Assembly (NCBI GenBank): GCA_003987725.1
Contig: RXJH01000004.1
Coordinates: forward strand, 303,372-367,371
Direction of reading: 5' to 3'
Length of the DNA stretch: 64,000 bases
Source: Hyphomicrobium sp.
GTDB lineage: Bacteria > Pseudomonadota > Alphaproteobacteria > Rhizobiales > Hyphomicrobiaceae
The notes beneath the pieces were generated by a model. That model did not search any database and was not told the origin of the DNA. It saw nothing but the letters and a program-made list of their open reading frames with translations. Below are positions 55,619 through 64,000 of the stretch, in pieces (the first letter of the stretch is position 1; the number at the start of each line of letters is the position of its first letter). The position numbers were made by a program, and so were the translations under genes.

Positions 55619-57031
55619 CTACTTCGGCAGGGAAATAATCGCCCGCAGACCGCCCATGGAGCTTTCGCCTAGGGCGATGTCGCCGCCGTGGCTCTTGGCA
55701 ATATCGCGGGCGATGACGAGGCCGAGCCCGCTGTTGCCTTCGTCCTGATTGCGGGCGTGGTCGAGCCGGTAGAACGGCCGGAAGACGTTCTCGCGCTCGT
55801 GCTCGGGGATGCCGGGGCCGTCGTCATCGACTTCGATGCGCACCCATTGGCGCTCTGGCGCGACGCGGATGATGATGCGGTCGCCGAAGCGGGCAGCGTT
55901 GGTTACGAGGTTCATGATGGCGCGCTTCAGGGCTTGCCGTTTCAGCGGCAAGACGATGTCGCCTTTGCTTTTGCGGATCTTGAGATCGATGGTGCAGGCA
56001 TAGATCGATGCGTCGTCGACGATCTCTTCCAGGAGTTCCTTCAAATTCGTCGGCTTGGCTTCCTCGCCGCCGTCGCCTTTGGCGAACGCCAGATAGTCCT
56101 CGAGCATGTGCTGCATCTCATCGACATCGCCCGAGAGAGCACGCGTTTCGGGTGTGTCGTCGAGCAGCGCCAGTTCGAGCTTGAACCGCGTCAGCACCGT
56201 TCGCAGGTCATGGCTGACACCTGCGAGCATCGTGGTCCGTTGCTCGACGTGCTGCTTGATGCGGTCACGCATCTGCAGGAATGCGAGGGCTGCCTGGCGG
56301 ACTTCGCGCGCGCCGCGCGGCCGGAAGTCTTCGGGGATGCCGCGGCCTTTGCCGAAGGCGTCGGCGGCATCGGCGAGCCGCAAGATCGGCCGGATTTGAT
56401 TGCGCAGAAACAGGATCGCGACCGTCAGCAGGATGACGGACGAGCCGACCATCCAGAGAAGAAAGATATGCGAGTTCGACGCGTAGGTTTGGCTGCGCGT
56501 GGCGACGAAGCGCAAGATGGCATCGTCGAGCTTCACACGGATCTCGACGTTCTGATCGCCGACAGTGTTGATCCAGAACGGCAGCTGAACGTGCTTGCGC
56601 AATTCGTTCGAGAGCGCGCGGTCGAGCAAACGGAAAAACGGCTTCGGTCCGGGCGGGGGAAGATCGCCGTTCGGTAGAACCTCCATTTGCAAGCTGAGGC
56701 GCTCGCGCGCGAGATCGATGATTTTCTGGGCGCCGTCCGCTTTCGGCAGGTCCTCATAAACTTCGATCAGCGCGGCGATGTCACGAGCGGTCGCTTCCGA
56801 CAAGCGGCGCGTCACGGCCTGCCAATGGCGTTCCATGAACGCGAAGGCTATGACGCCTTCGAGGACGACGATCGGCGTGATGATGATGAGCAGCGCGCGG
56901 GCGTAGAGGCCCTTCGGGAGCATCTCGGCGCCGATGTTGAGCAAGGCGACGACGTACGGGTGCTCGCGGAAGCGCCGATACCGCGAGGCGCCGCTGCCGG
57001 TATCCGGTGTCGTTTCGGGCACAACCGCCAT
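55619..57031 (-). CDS. Sensor histidine kinase, EnvZ-like
   Basis: A 470-residue kinase with TM1 (45-66), a periplasmic domain of about 120 residues, TM2 (188-208), HAMP (208-262), H-box with His274 in 'LAGVSHDLRTVLTRF', N-box 'IMNLVTNAARFG', G1 'DDDGPGIPEH' and G2 'GLGLVIARDI'. The start at MAVVPETT is preferred to a frame running back through the regulator. It is 52 bases after the response-regulator stop and is its likely partner. The stimulus is unknown. Confidence 0.92.
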   Translation of the reverse strand: MAVVPETTPDTGSGASRYRRFREHPYVVALLNIGAEMLPKGLYARALLIIITPIVVLEGVIAFAFMERHWQAVTRRLSEATARDIAALIEVYEDLPKADGAQKIIDLARERLSLQMEVLPNGDLPPPGPKPFFRLLDRALSNELRKHVQLPFWINTVGDQNVEIRVKLDDAILRFVATRSQTYASNSHIFLLWMVGSSVILLTVAILFLRNQIRPILRLADAADAFGKGRGIPEDFRPRGAREVRQAALAFLQMRDRIKQHVEQRTTMLAGVSHDLRTVLTRFKLELALLDDTPETRALSGDVDEMQHMLEDYLAFAKGDGGEEAKPTNLKELLEEIVDDASIYACTIDLKIRKSKGDIVLPLKRQALKRAIMNLVTNAARFGDRIIIRVAPERQWVRIEVDDDGPGIPEHERENVFRPFYRLDHARNQDEGNSGLGLVIARDIAKSHGGDIALGESSMGGLRAIISLPK

Positions 57032-57083
57032 TGAAGCTAATTTTCCACCGTTCGCGTTGCCGGGACGAAGCCGGTCATCGCGG

Positions 57084-57800
57084 TCAATCCGTGTAGAGGA
57101 TATAGCCCTTGCCCCTGACAGTCTGCAGGTAGACAGGGTTCGACGGATCAGCCTCGATCTTGCGGCGCAGGCGATTGATCTGGACGTCGATCGCGCGTTC
57201 GCTTCCCGTGCTGTCGTCACTCGAGAGTTCGTGGCGGGGAACGGCAACGCCGATGCGTTGCGAGAAAAGCCTCAGGAGATCCCGTTCGCGTTCGGTGAGC
57301 TTGATGGCTTCATCGTCGCGTTTCAGCTCGCCGCGGGCGATGCTGAAGATGCAGCCACCCATCCGGATTTCGTCGCGCGGGGCGGTTTGCACCTGGCCGC
57401 GGCGAAGGATGTTGCGCAGCCGGAGCAGCAGCTCGCGCGGATCAAACGGCTTCGAAACATAGTCGTCGACGCCGGCCTCGAGACCCGAAATGCGATCCTG
57501 AGCTTCGGCAAGGGCCGTCAACATGCAGATGGGGACTGGCCGCGTCAGCTTCAGATCGCGAGCGAGGGACAAGCCGCATTCGCCCGGCATCATGACGTCG
57601 AGAAGCACGAGATCGAATGACAGGCCGCGCATGAAGGCGCGCGCCGCAGCCGCATCGGCAGCCTCGGTTACGCGGAAGCCATTGCTCGATAGGAAGCGGC
57701 CGAGCAAGCCTCTGATCTTTTGATCGTCGTCTACAACCAATATGTGCGGGGCGTTGTCCGCTAAAGGTTCGGTTCGATCCTGCGGCATCAGGGCTCTCAC
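57084..57800 (-). CDS. OmpR-family response regulator, PetR-like
   Basis: A 238-residue regulator. Receiver domain: acidic pocket Asp24-Asp26, phosphoacceptor Asp68 in LVLLDVMMPG, Lys117 in SKPFD. C-terminal winged helix about residues 135-238, with 'RAIDVQINRLRRKIEADPSN'. The GTG start overlaps the stop of the MarR gene (GTGA); an internal ATG at 57788 is possible. Arrangement MarR then OmpR-type regulator resembles petP-petR of Rhodobacter, needed for bc1 synthesis. Confidence 0.92.
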   Translation of the reverse strand: MRALMPQDRTEPLADNAPHILVVDDDQKIRGLLGRFLSSNGFRVTEAADAAAARAFMRGLSFDLVLLDVMMPGECGLSLARDLKLTRPVPICMLTALAEAQDRISGLEAGVDDYVSKPFDPRELLLRLRNILRRGQVQTAPRDEIRMGGCIFSIARGELKRDDEAIKLTERERDLLRLFSQRIGVAVPRHELSSDDSTGSERAIDVQINRLRRKIEADPSNPVYLQTVRGKGYILYTD

Positions 57801-58381
57801 GGGTTGTAATCGGGTGCAGCGTCCGATGGGCCGGTCCGCTGACCTTTGATGAGGGTTTCTACCTGGGGCCGGTCTTTCTCTGTGATCATCGCAAAAAGAA
57901 AATTCCGTGCAACTGCATCGGCGCCTGGGCCGAGGTTCGCGAGCGCCCCCTCGATGCGTTTGGCCTGAATTTGTGTCAGTTTATCGTTCAGCCGCGCGCC
58001 CTTGGCCGAGAGGTAGAGCCGACGCTCGCGCCGATCCTCGTTTCCGGCTTTCTGGATGATGAATCCTTCATCGACGAGCTGTTTCAGAACGCGCGCCAGA
58101 GACTGCTTGGTGATCTTCAAAATATCCAGCAATTCCGCGACCTTCAGGCCGGGATTGCGATGCACGAAATGGAGCACGCGGTGATGCGCGCGGCCGAAGC
58201 CATACTGAGACAGGATGGTGTCGGGGTCGCACGTGAAGTCGCGATAGGCGAAATAGAACAGCTCTATGTACGCGATCAGATCGACAAGCACGGACGGTTG
58301 GCCGTCGGCCGCTACAAGAGCGGACGAATGCCCGGTTCCGGCATTGTGTTCTGACGGGCCTTCTGACTTTATGTCAGTCAT
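57797..58381 (-). CDS. MarR-family transcriptional regulator, PetP-like
   Basis: A 194-residue regulator. The winged helix spans about residues 70-130 ('VAELLDILKITKQSLARVLK', 'VDEGFIIQKAGNEDRRERRL'). Longer than a classical MarR by N- and C-terminal extensions. It starts the three-gene operon marR-response regulator-kinase, which diverges from ilvE; the 196 bases between hold both promoters. PetP assignment rests on the gene order and length. Confidence 0.88.
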   Translation of the reverse strand: MTDIKSEGPSEHNAGTGHSSALVAADGQPSVLVDLIAYIELFYFAYRDFTCDPDTILSQYGFGRAHHRVLHFVHRNPGLKVAELLDILKITKQSLARVLKQLVDEGFIIQKAGNEDRRERRLYLSAKGARLNDKLTQIQAKRIEGALANLGPGADAVARNFLFAMITEKDRPQVETLIKGQRTGPSDAAPDYNP

Positions 58382-58577
58382 GTTGACTTATTGGCCTCGA
58401 TTGTATTCTGTTGCAAGCCAAATTGCTGACCTGTCCGGCAGGTCTCACTGCTTCTGCGCGAGGCGCACTGAACCACAAGTTTCCATGGTTTCAGCCTGCC
58501 AAGCCCCAGCTTTCCGAGATGCCTGGCCAACCTTCGCTACCCGCTAACCATAACGCCCTGGAAGGATTTTGACTCGT

Positions 58578-59474
58578 ATGGCTGACCTCATCCCCTATCA
58601 CGACCGCGATGGGCTCATCTGGTTCGACGGGGCCCTCATCCCCTGGCGGGATGCCAAGGTCCACCTGCTGACCCATGCGCTGCACTATGCGAGCTCGGTG
58701 TTCGAGGGCGAGCGTGCGTATGGCGGGGAGATCTTCAAGCTCACCGAGCACAGCGAGCGTCTGGTCGAGAGCGCCCGGATATTGGATTTCGAAATCCCGT
58801 ATTCAGTGGCAGAAATCGATCAGGCTTGCCGCGAAGTCGTTGCCGCCAACAAGCTCTCCGATTGCTACGTCCGTCCGGTGGCGTGGCGGGGCAGTGAGCA
58901 AATGGGCGTTTCAGCGCAGTTGTCGAAAATCCATTTCGCGGTCGCTGCGTGGGATTGGGGCTCCTATTTTCCGATGGAGCAGCGTCTCAAAGGCATTCGG
59001 ATCACGAATGCCGTTTATCGCCGGCCCGATCCCGCTTGTGCGCCGTCGCGGGCCAAAGCGGCAGGTCTCTATATGATCTGCACGATCGAGAAACACCGCG
59101 CCGAACGCGCCGGATATTCGGACGCTTTGATGCTCGATTGGCGCGGCCGCGTCGCCGAGTGCACGGGCGCCAACATCTTCTTCATCAAGGATGGCGTGGT
59201 GCACACGCCCGAAGCCGATTGCTTCCTAAACGGCATCACGCGGCGCACCGTCATCGATCTTGCGAAGGCGCGCGGCATCACGGTCGTTGAGCGCGTGATC
59301 ATGCCGGAAGAACTCGGTTCTTTCAGCGAGTGCTTCATCACCGGCACGGCGGCGGAAGTGACGCCGGTTTCTGAAATCGGCGAGCACAAATACAAGCCCG
59401 GTTCGATCACCGAAACTCTGCTCAATGACTATATGGAACTGGTGAAACCGAAGAAGCGCGCTGCCGCAGAATAG
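58578..59474 (+). CDS. ilvE: Branched-chain amino acid aminotransferase
   Basis: A 298-residue PLP enzyme of fold type IV. 'HALHYASSVFEGERAYGG' and 'AKAAGLYMICTIEKHRAERA' (the latter with the PLP Lys of the AK pair) and 'VAECTGANIFFIKDG' are diagnostic. It transfers amino groups between glutamate and the Leu/Ile/Val keto acids. The ATG follows GGAAGGA by 11 bases; a TTG three codons earlier is too close to it. Confidence 0.94.
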   Translation: MADLIPYHDRDGLIWFDGALIPWRDAKVHLLTHALHYASSVFEGERAYGGEIFKLTEHSERLVESARILDFEIPYSVAEIDQACREVVAANKLSDCYVRPVAWRGSEQMGVSAQLSKIHFAVAAWDWGSYFPMEQRLKGIRITNAVYRRPDPACAPSRAKAAGLYMICTIEKHRAERAGYSDALMLDWRGRVAECTGANIFFIKDGVVHTPEADCFLNGITRRTVIDLAKARGITVVERVIMPEELGSFSECFITGTAAEVTPVSEIGEHKYKPGSITETLLNDYMELVKPKKRAAAE

Positions 59475-59561
59475 CGGTTAGCATCGGCGTTTACGACTTG
59501 CACTGACGATCGGAGAGGTTGATGCTTGCGATTTGCGGCTTAAACTTTTCCGGTATTCATG

Positions 59562-59834
59562 ATGGCGAGAGCATTATTTCTCTTCGCTGTACTGATAACC
59601 GCTTTTTGCGGTTTGGGCGCTGCCTTGGCCCAAGAGGGCCCAGGCGGCGCGCTCGGTATTCAGCGCGACTGCCAAGTTCTTACGACGTGCAATTTTAAGC
59701 GGGGCCGAGGCTGGCGGGGATGTTTGTCATCCTATTCCTGCCGGCGATGCGAGACCGTGCCCGGACCCTGTGTGGGCGGTGGTCCGAGAAAGCGCATTTG
59801 CGGTCAATTGATTTGCGATTGGGCGGGGAGTTAG
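59562..59834 (+). CDS. Small cysteine-rich secreted protein
   Basis: A 90-residue protein with a signal peptide ending ALAQ (about residue 24). The mature part of about 66 residues has eight cysteines in 'DCQVLTTCNFKRGRGWRGC', 'SYSCRRCETVPGPC' and 'RICGQLIC', enough for four disulfides. The pattern occurs in other alphaproteobacteria as far as I recall, without a known role. A first ATG one codon earlier is possible. Confidence 0.68.
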   Translation: MARALFLFAVLITAFCGLGAALAQEGPGGALGIQRDCQVLTTCNFKRGRGWRGCLSSYSCRRCETVPGPCVGGGPRKRICGQLICDWAGS

Positions 59835-59857
59835 CCGCTCGCGCTTTTTCTTATTTG

Positions 59858-60187
59858 CTATTGGCGGGCAGGGTGGCCGTTTGGGCCGCGCGCGGTTCTC
59901 TGAGCAGCGCGATCTTCCGAAGGCGCGTTGCGTAAAATGAGCGGCGCGCAGATGGCAAAGAGGAAGGCGGCGATGGTGACGAACAGCGCGCCTACAGCGA
60001 TCGGCGACAGCGAAATTCCTGCCCAATAGGCAACCAGCTCGGCGACGATGCACCAGAAAGCGGCGGGGGTGATCGAGGCGATCGCAAGCCCGGCGAACCG
60101 GGCGGAGCGGCCCCACTGCGCCTCACGGACGGCGGTACCGATAGATGAGATCACGGGTGTCGAGGCAGTTCGCATGACGTCGAGCAT
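59858..60187 (-). CDS. Two-pass membrane protein, unrecognised
   Basis: A 109-residue protein with two hydrophobic helices (about residues 30-53 and 58-80) and a basic tail 'RNAPSEDRAAQRTARGPNG'. GGAAAGG lies upstream of the ATG. It converges on the Cys-rich gene. No function assigned. Confidence 0.6.
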   Translation of the reverse strand: MLDVMRTASTPVISSIGTAVREAQWGRSARFAGLAIASITPAAFWCIVAELVAYWAGISLSPIAVGALFVTIAAFLFAICAPLILRNAPSEDRAAQRTARGPNGHPARQ

Positions 60188-60604
60188 GACCTTTCCGTCG
60201 TGTTATTCACTAGAATTCAGTGAAACCCCGATGGGAGTCTGGACTTCTTCGGCAACTCAATGACGCTAAGTGGCGACGCTAAAGACTCGGTAAACGCAAT
60301 TACTTCAATTCAAACTAACGGCGCAGTCGTTACTCATGACGCGAACAATTGGTTCCCTTCAGCGTCGTCAGCAAAACAAGAATCGCCGAAAGGGATCTGC
60401 AACTGATCAACATGTAGAATTGCCTTTTGGCAACCGAGATATCCTGTTGATGTCGGAGATCCTGTGGGTATCTGTGGGTATCTATTGCGTGTGAAATGGG
60501 CCCCTCCAGGGCTGATGGCGCTCAAAGGGGCTGGGGATGCATCTCCGCGAGCATAAGGGGAACCGTCGCGCGAAAAGGGCGGTCAGGAATGGGGCTGACG
60601 AGCC
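60188..60604. other. Intergenic region with a short tandem repeat
   Basis: About 417 bases without a supportable gene and slightly AT-richer than its surroundings. A perfect two-copy tandem of the 10-mer CTGTGGGTAT lies at 60462-60481. The promoter of arfB should be in the right half; I see no clear -35/-10 pair. Confidence 0.4.
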
Positions 60605-61024
60605 ATGCGCGTGACGGACGCCATCGAAATTGCCGAAACGGAACTCGAGGAGCGCTTCGTGCGGGCGTCGGGGCCGGGTGGGCAGAATGTCAACAAGGTT
60701 TCGACGGCGGTCGAGCTGCGTTTCGACCTGCGCGCCAATACTTCCATCCCCGATTATGCTCGCGACAAGCTGAAACGTCTGGCGGGGCGCCGTCTGACGA
60801 TCGACGGGGTCATCGTCATCCAGGCGGATCGCTTTCGCAGTCAGGAACAGAACAGAGCCGACGCCCGATCGAGGCTGGTTGAGCTCATCGAGACATCGCT
60901 GGAGCGGCCGAAGCTCAGGATAAAAACGAAGCCTTCCCGCGGCGCGCGCGAGGAGAGGATCAAGGCCAAGACCGTACGCGGCAAGGTCAAGAAGATGCGC
61001 AGCCGGAAAGTCGATTTCGATTGA
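60605..61024 (+). CDS. arfB: Alternative ribosome-rescue factor ArfB (YaeJ)
   Basis: A 139-residue release-factor-like protein. The GGQ loop is 'ASGPGGQNVNKVSTAVELRF' near residue 25, and the C-terminal tail 'RIKAKTVRGKVKKMRSRKV' is Lys/Arg-rich, as needed to enter an empty mRNA channel. There is no codon-recognition domain. It hydrolyses peptidyl-tRNA on stalled ribosomes, complementing tmRNA and the pth gene also in this window. Confidence 0.95.
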   Translation: MRVTDAIEIAETELEERFVRASGPGGQNVNKVSTAVELRFDLRANTSIPDYARDKLKRLAGRRLTIDGVIVIQADRFRSQEQNRADARSRLVELIETSLERPKLRIKTKPSRGAREERIKAKTVRGKVKKMRSRKVDFD

Positions 61025-61061
61025 TCGGCTGCCGATCAATCAGCGCGCATATGGGAGTTAA

Positions 61062-61138
61062 TGGTAGCGGGAGGCGGACTTGAACCGCCGACCTAAGGAT
61101 TATGAGACCTTCGCTCTAACCACCTGAGCTATCCCGCC
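61062..61138 (-). tRNA. tRNA-Met (CAT), probably elongator
   Basis: A 77-nt cloverleaf with encoded CCA. The acceptor stem GGCGGGA/TCCCGCT has six Watson-Crick pairs and a G-T first pair; D-arm GCTC/GAGC, T-arm GGCGG-TTCAAGT-CCGCC. The anticodon loop CTCATAA gives CAT. A T-T mismatch closes the anticodon stem. The G1-T72 pair argues against an initiator tRNA (which has C1-A72); a lysidine-modified tRNA-Ile2 cannot be ruled out. Confidence 0.93.
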
Positions 61139-61287
61139 ACACCTGCCAGCACGCTGGCATTGGAGCGACCGTCTATAGGGAGCGCCGCAGCTTTCTGTCA
61201 ACACGACGCTCCGTCCCGGAGGCACATGCATGCCAACAAAATTCGATCGGGCCGGGAAGGACACTTATTTCGCGTATTCCGCGAGGG

Positions 61288-62025
61288 TTATTCTGCGGCA
61301 ACCGGGCGCTGGCTGACTTCCCCTTCCTTGCGGAAGCGCATCATCGTGAAAATGCCCCACGGCCGCAGCGCCTTACGGTCGATCAGCTTCAGTTCGGGGC
61401 AAACCATCACGCGCGACACGTCGAATACCGAGTGCCAGCCGACGAGATCGGCGAACGGCGCCATCTGCCGCTCGACCCAGCCGCGGACGCCGTCGTCCTG
61501 GCTGAAGTGGTTGACGAGCATGACCTCGCCACCGGGCTTCGTCACCCGCGCCAATTCCTGCATGACCTTCTGTGGATCGGGCACGACCGTGATCACGTAC
61601 ATCGCGACCGTCTTGTCGAACGAATTATCGGGGAAGCGAAGGTTGCTCGCGTCCATCTCGTACAGGCCCGAGATGTTCGTCAGCTTCTCGGCTTTGACGC
61701 GCTCGCGGGCTTTGTCCAGCATCTCCGGCGCGAGATCGATGCCGACGATGTCCAAATGCTTTTTGTAGTCGGGAAGCGAGAGGCCGGTGCCGACGCCGAC
61801 TTCGAGCACGCGCCCGTCACCGGCATTGATGATTTCGACGGCGTGGCGGCGGCCGGCCGTCGAGATCGCGCCGAAGGTATAATCATAAACCGGCGCCCAC
61901 CGACGGTAAGCGTCACGGACCTGGCCTTCATCGAGCTGCAAAACCTTCGCTTCCGAACGCCTTTTCTGTGCTCCCGCACGCGCTCCCGACGAGGCGTGGA
62001 AGCCCGAAGGCTTATTGTCGCTCAC
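61288..62025 (-). CDS. Phosphatidylethanolamine N-methyltransferase-like (PmtA, Rhodobacter type)
   Basis: A 245-residue class I SAM methyltransferase. 'YRRWAPVYDYTFGAISTAGR' and 'VLEVGVGTGLSLPDYKKHLD' are very like the Rhodobacter-type PmtA, which trimethylates phosphatidylethanolamine to phosphatidylcholine. The GTG start has GGAG 8 bases upstream; an ATG eight codons earlier is possible. PC is the substrate expected for the PlcP-like enzyme in this window. A generic ubiquinone-type methyltransferase is the alternative. Confidence 0.8.
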   Translation of the reverse strand: MSDNKPSGFHASSGARAGAQKRRSEAKVLQLDEGQVRDAYRRWAPVYDYTFGAISTAGRRHAVEIINAGDGRVLEVGVGTGLSLPDYKKHLDIVGIDLAPEMLDKARERVKAEKLTNISGLYEMDASNLRFPDNSFDKTVAMYVITVVPDPQKVMQELARVTKPGGEVMLVNHFSQDDGVRGWVERQMAPFADLVGWHSVFDVSRVMVCPELKLIDRKALRPWGIFTMMRFRKEGEVSQRPVAAE

Positions 62026-62068
62026 TGCCCGATCTCCATTCGTCCGCAACCGAATTCCTGCGATGTGC

Positions 62069-63292
62069 CTAGCGGCCCGCGCCGGCCATCGTCGTGTTCC
62101 TTACCGCCTCTTCGGCGATATTTGTGGCCTTGATCGTTTTTGCAATCCATCCCCCGCCAAGGACACGTCCCTCCGTCCCGGCGTCGGCATAAAACACGCA
62201 CGCTTGTCCGGTCGCAATACCCTCTTCGCCGTCGGTCAGATCGACCCGGACCGCGCCGCCTTCTTCGACTGTGAGCAAGGCGGGCCGGAGCGCCTGCGAC
62301 GAGCGCATGCGAACATAAAGGGAGAGACCGTCGGCTGCGACCTCGTGCAAGGGCTTTTCCCCGAGCCAATTGACGTTCCGAAGCATCAGTCCGGTGGTCC
62401 TGAGCGCCGCTCGCGGACCGACGACGACTTCATTCTTCGATGCATCGAGACGGACGACGTAAAGGGGTTCGGCGGCCGGGATTTTAATGCCGCGGCGCTG
62501 ACCGACCGTGTAATGCACGATGCCGTCGTGGCGGCCGAGGATGCGTCCATCGAGATGGACGATGTTGCCGGCGTCGAGCGCGTTCGGCTTCAGGCGTTCG
62601 ATGACGTCGGTGTACTTCCCGGTCGGAACGAAGCAGATGTCCTGGCTGTCCGACTTGTCGGCCACGGGCAGATTGAACGAACGCGCGAGGTCGCGCACGG
62701 CAGCCTTCTGCATGCCGCCGATCGGAAACCAGAGGGACGACAGCTGCTCCTTCGTGATTCCGAACAGAAAATAGCTCTGATCGCGATCGGCATCGACGGC
62801 GCGCGAGAGGACGGGGCCATCCTCGGTGTCGTGCCGCTGAACGTAGTGGCCGGTCACTAGGACGTCGGCGCCCAGATCCTTGGCGGTGTCGAGCAGGTCG
62901 CGAAACTTGATTTCGTTATTGCAGGTGACGCAGGGGATCGGCGTTTCGCCGGCGACGTAGCTCTCGGCGAATGACTCGATGACCTTCGTGGCAAAGCGCG
63001 TCTCGTAGTCGAGGACGTAGTGCGGGATATCGAGCGCTTCGGCGACGCGCCGAGCGTCATGGATGTCCTGGCCCGCGCAGCAGCTGCCCTTGCGGCCCGT
63101 CGCGGAGCCGTGGTCGTAAAGCTGTAGCGTGACGCCGATCACGTCGTGACCGGCGGCCTTCATGATGGCCGCGGCAACTGAGCTATCGACGCCGCCGGAC
63201 ATTGCCACGACAACGCGCTTTTTCGATGCGCCCGCCTGTTTTGGGGCGCGCACTGCGCTGCTGCCGGCAGATGATGTTTCGGTCTGGTTCAT
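62069..63292 (-). CDS. mnmA: tRNA-specific 2-thiouridylase
   Basis: A 407-residue MnmA/TrmU. P-loop '[20 protein letters not shown]', first catalytic Cys in '[10 protein letters not shown]', second in '[10 protein letters not shown]', and the C-terminal beta domain '[14 protein letters not shown]'. It thiolates U34 in tRNA-Lys, -Glu and -Gln. Follows the PmtA-like gene leftward; its promoter lies in the long gap shared with sciP. Confidence 0.97.
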   Translation of the reverse strand: MNQTETSSAGSSAVRAPKQAGASKKRVVVAMSGGVDSSVAAAIMKAAGHDVIGVTLQLYDHGSATGRKGSCCAGQDIHDARRVAEALDIPHYVLDYETRFATKVIESFAESYVAGETPIPCVTCNNEIKFRDLLDTAKDLGADVLVTGHYVQRHDTEDGPVLSRAVDADRDQSYFLFGITKEQLSSLWFPIGGMQKAAVRDLARSFNLPVADKSDSQDICFVPTGKYTDVIERLKPNALDAGNIVHLDGRILGRHDGIVHYTVGQRRGIKIPAAEPLYVVRLDASKNEVVVGPRAALRTTGLMLRNVNWLGEKPLHEVAADGLSLYVRMRSSQALRPALLTVEEGGAVRVDLTDGEEGIATGQACVFYADAGTEGRVLGGGWIAKTIKATNIAEEAVRNTTMAGAGR

Positions 63293-63698
63293 ACGATCGA
63301 CTGGCTCGGGCTCGTGGCAGGGGAGCGCAACAAAGCTCCTACAACAATACCCCGACGCCGCTATCCTTCAAAAGATCCAAGAAATTCAGAGAATTGCCCG
63401 TCCTCGGGCGATTGTGATCTCAGCGGGTATTGGGCCTTGTCCATCAATAATTGTCAAATCCGCCGTCTGCAAGGCGGCGTGGAGCCTCGCCACAGGGTTT
63501 TGGCCCATTTTTCGCTGAGGATAGGTCCAGACTCCACGGTGCTTCAAATCGGGACGGATCGCCTCAACACCGCCCTGTTTCGGTAAGGTAATGTGGAATT
63601 GGCACGCCCATTTATATGTTTTTCACTCAATGGGTTAGTGCTAATTTAATCGCATGCGGTTATAACTAACCCTGGTCAAAGAGTGTGTATTGAGTATC
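63293..63698. other. Intergenic region between mnmA and sciP
   Basis: About 406 bases without a supportable gene. Two stems are visible: AATTGCCCG-TCCT-CGGGCGATT (63392-63413) and CCGCC-N8-GGCGG (63460-63477). They could belong to a small RNA or mRNA leader; no T-tract follows either. The right end carries a CtrA-like site and a palindrome (below). Confidence 0.45.
63635..63649 (+). promoter_or_regulatory. CtrA-like binding site upstream of sciP
   Basis: TTAG-N7-TTAA matches the CtrA site TTAA-N7-TTAA with one change, 50 bases before the ATG. Nearby, GGTTA-N4-TAACC (63658-63671) is a separate perfect 5-bp dyad. Caulobacter sciP is activated by CtrA, so regulation is plausible. Confidence 0.5.
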
Positions 63699-63977
63699 AT
63701 GACCGAACAGCAGATGAGAGCGCGCGGGCGCTACGTGATCGGACCTGATGGGTCGCCCCTCACGGTCGCAGACCTTCCCCCGCGGGATACGAAAAGATGG
63801 GTCATCCGCCGCAAGGCTGAGGTGGTTGCCGCTGTCCGCGGTGGTCTTCTCAGTATCGAAGAAGCTTGCGAGCGTTATACGTTGACCGTTGACGAGTTCC
63901 TGTCGTGGCAGCGTTCGATCGACAAGCATGGCCTGCCTGGCCTTCGCGCAACGCGTTTACAGGACTATCGGGACTAA
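63699..63977 (+). CDS. sciP: CtrA inhibitor SciP (DUF1153)
   Basis: A 92-residue helix-turn-helix protein. 'GRYVIGPDGSPLTVADLPP', 'RWVIRRKAEVVAAVRGGLLS' and 'YTLTVDEFLSWQRSIDKHG' are near-invariant in DUF1153/SciP. SciP blocks transcription activation by CtrA and restricts it to a cell-cycle window in Caulobacter. A TTG three codons upstream also fits; neither has a strong ribosome-binding site. Its presence supports the alphaproteobacterial assignment. Confidence 0.95.
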   Translation: MTEQQMRARGRYVIGPDGSPLTVADLPPRDTKRWVIRRKAEVVAAVRGGLLSIEEACERYTLTVDEFLSWQRSIDKHGLPGLRATRLQDYRD

Positions 63978-64000
63978 CTTTGTCAGGCTGACTTCGTCAG

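Noticed and set aside
63505..63560. GAGGATAGGTCC..CTCC motif resembling the start of RNase P RNA
   Set aside because: The matching 3' part of the P4 helix and the rest of the RNA are absent.

Overview
The window looks like a stretch of chromosome from an alphaproteobacterium of the order Hyphomicrobiales, perhaps close to Hyphomicrobium. The evidence is the gene content: SciP (the CtrA antagonist), DUF6111, a fbc-type petABC cytochrome bc1 operon, a MarR/response-regulator pair resembling PetP/PetR, an alphaproteobacterial-type Zur, a small methylmalonyl-CoA mutase subunit not linked to its partner, and a CIRCE-controlled groESL operon. GC content is high and most genes show strong third-position GC bias. 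No insertion sequence, prophage, rRNA operon, CRISPR array or integrase was seen. Family names rest on recognising motifs by eye; no database search was possible.

Layout. 1-11.7 kb: membrane and secreted hypothetical proteins, a ClC-type chloride/proton antiporter, orphan mutA, a HerA-like ATPase (DUF853) and two adjacent patatin-like phospholipases. 11.8-19 kb: iron superoxide dismutase, a long AT-rich intergenic region before an H-NS-like protein, groES-groEL with CIRCE, a sugar transferase lying between two near-identical inverted terminators, and an extremely Ala/Glu-rich protein. 19.1-21.9 kb: a leftward phosphate-starvation lipid-remodelling operon (plcP-like phosphoesterase, btaA, btaB). 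22-24.8 kb: nudix-DUF6111-cca operon. 24.8-32.7 kb: a transglycosylase-like secreted protein, Old Yellow Enzyme, a DUF2235 hydrolase, hemF, an ABC exporter, an isoprenylcysteine-methyltransferase-like protein and trmL. 32.9-35.7 kb: petABC.

35.8-40.5 kb: a methylthioadenosine salvage cluster (mtnP, apt, mtnA and a FucA-like class II aldolase) that also carries a small zinc-ribbon protein and an alpha/beta hydrolase of unknown role. 40.6-46.6 kb: catalase, a histone-H1-like basic protein, DUF3297, ychF, pth and rplY. 46.9-53.2 kb: zur, a GNAT acetyltransferase, prs, and a leftward lgt-midA-pgeF-lipoprotein-prs run. 53.4-64 kb: ubiK-ybjN-proC, a leftward MarR-response regulator-histidine kinase operon, ilvE, a Cys-rich secreted protein, arfB, tRNA-Met, a PmtA-like methyltransferase, mnmA and sciP with a CtrA-like upstream site.

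Two themes link several genes. The first is membrane-lipid metabolism: a plcP/btaAB betaine-lipid operon, a PmtA-like N-methyltransferase for phosphatidylcholine, lgt, and three putative lipases (two patatins and the DUF2235 protein). The second is recycling of the SAM by-product methylthioadenosine. The btaA reaction itself releases methylthioadenosine, so the mtnP-apt-mtnA-aldolase cluster could recycle a waste product of betaine-lipid synthesis. That link is inference. Start codons were often moved inward from the longest frame when a ribosome-binding site or family length favoured it; GTG and TTG starts and GTGA/ATGA overlaps are common here.
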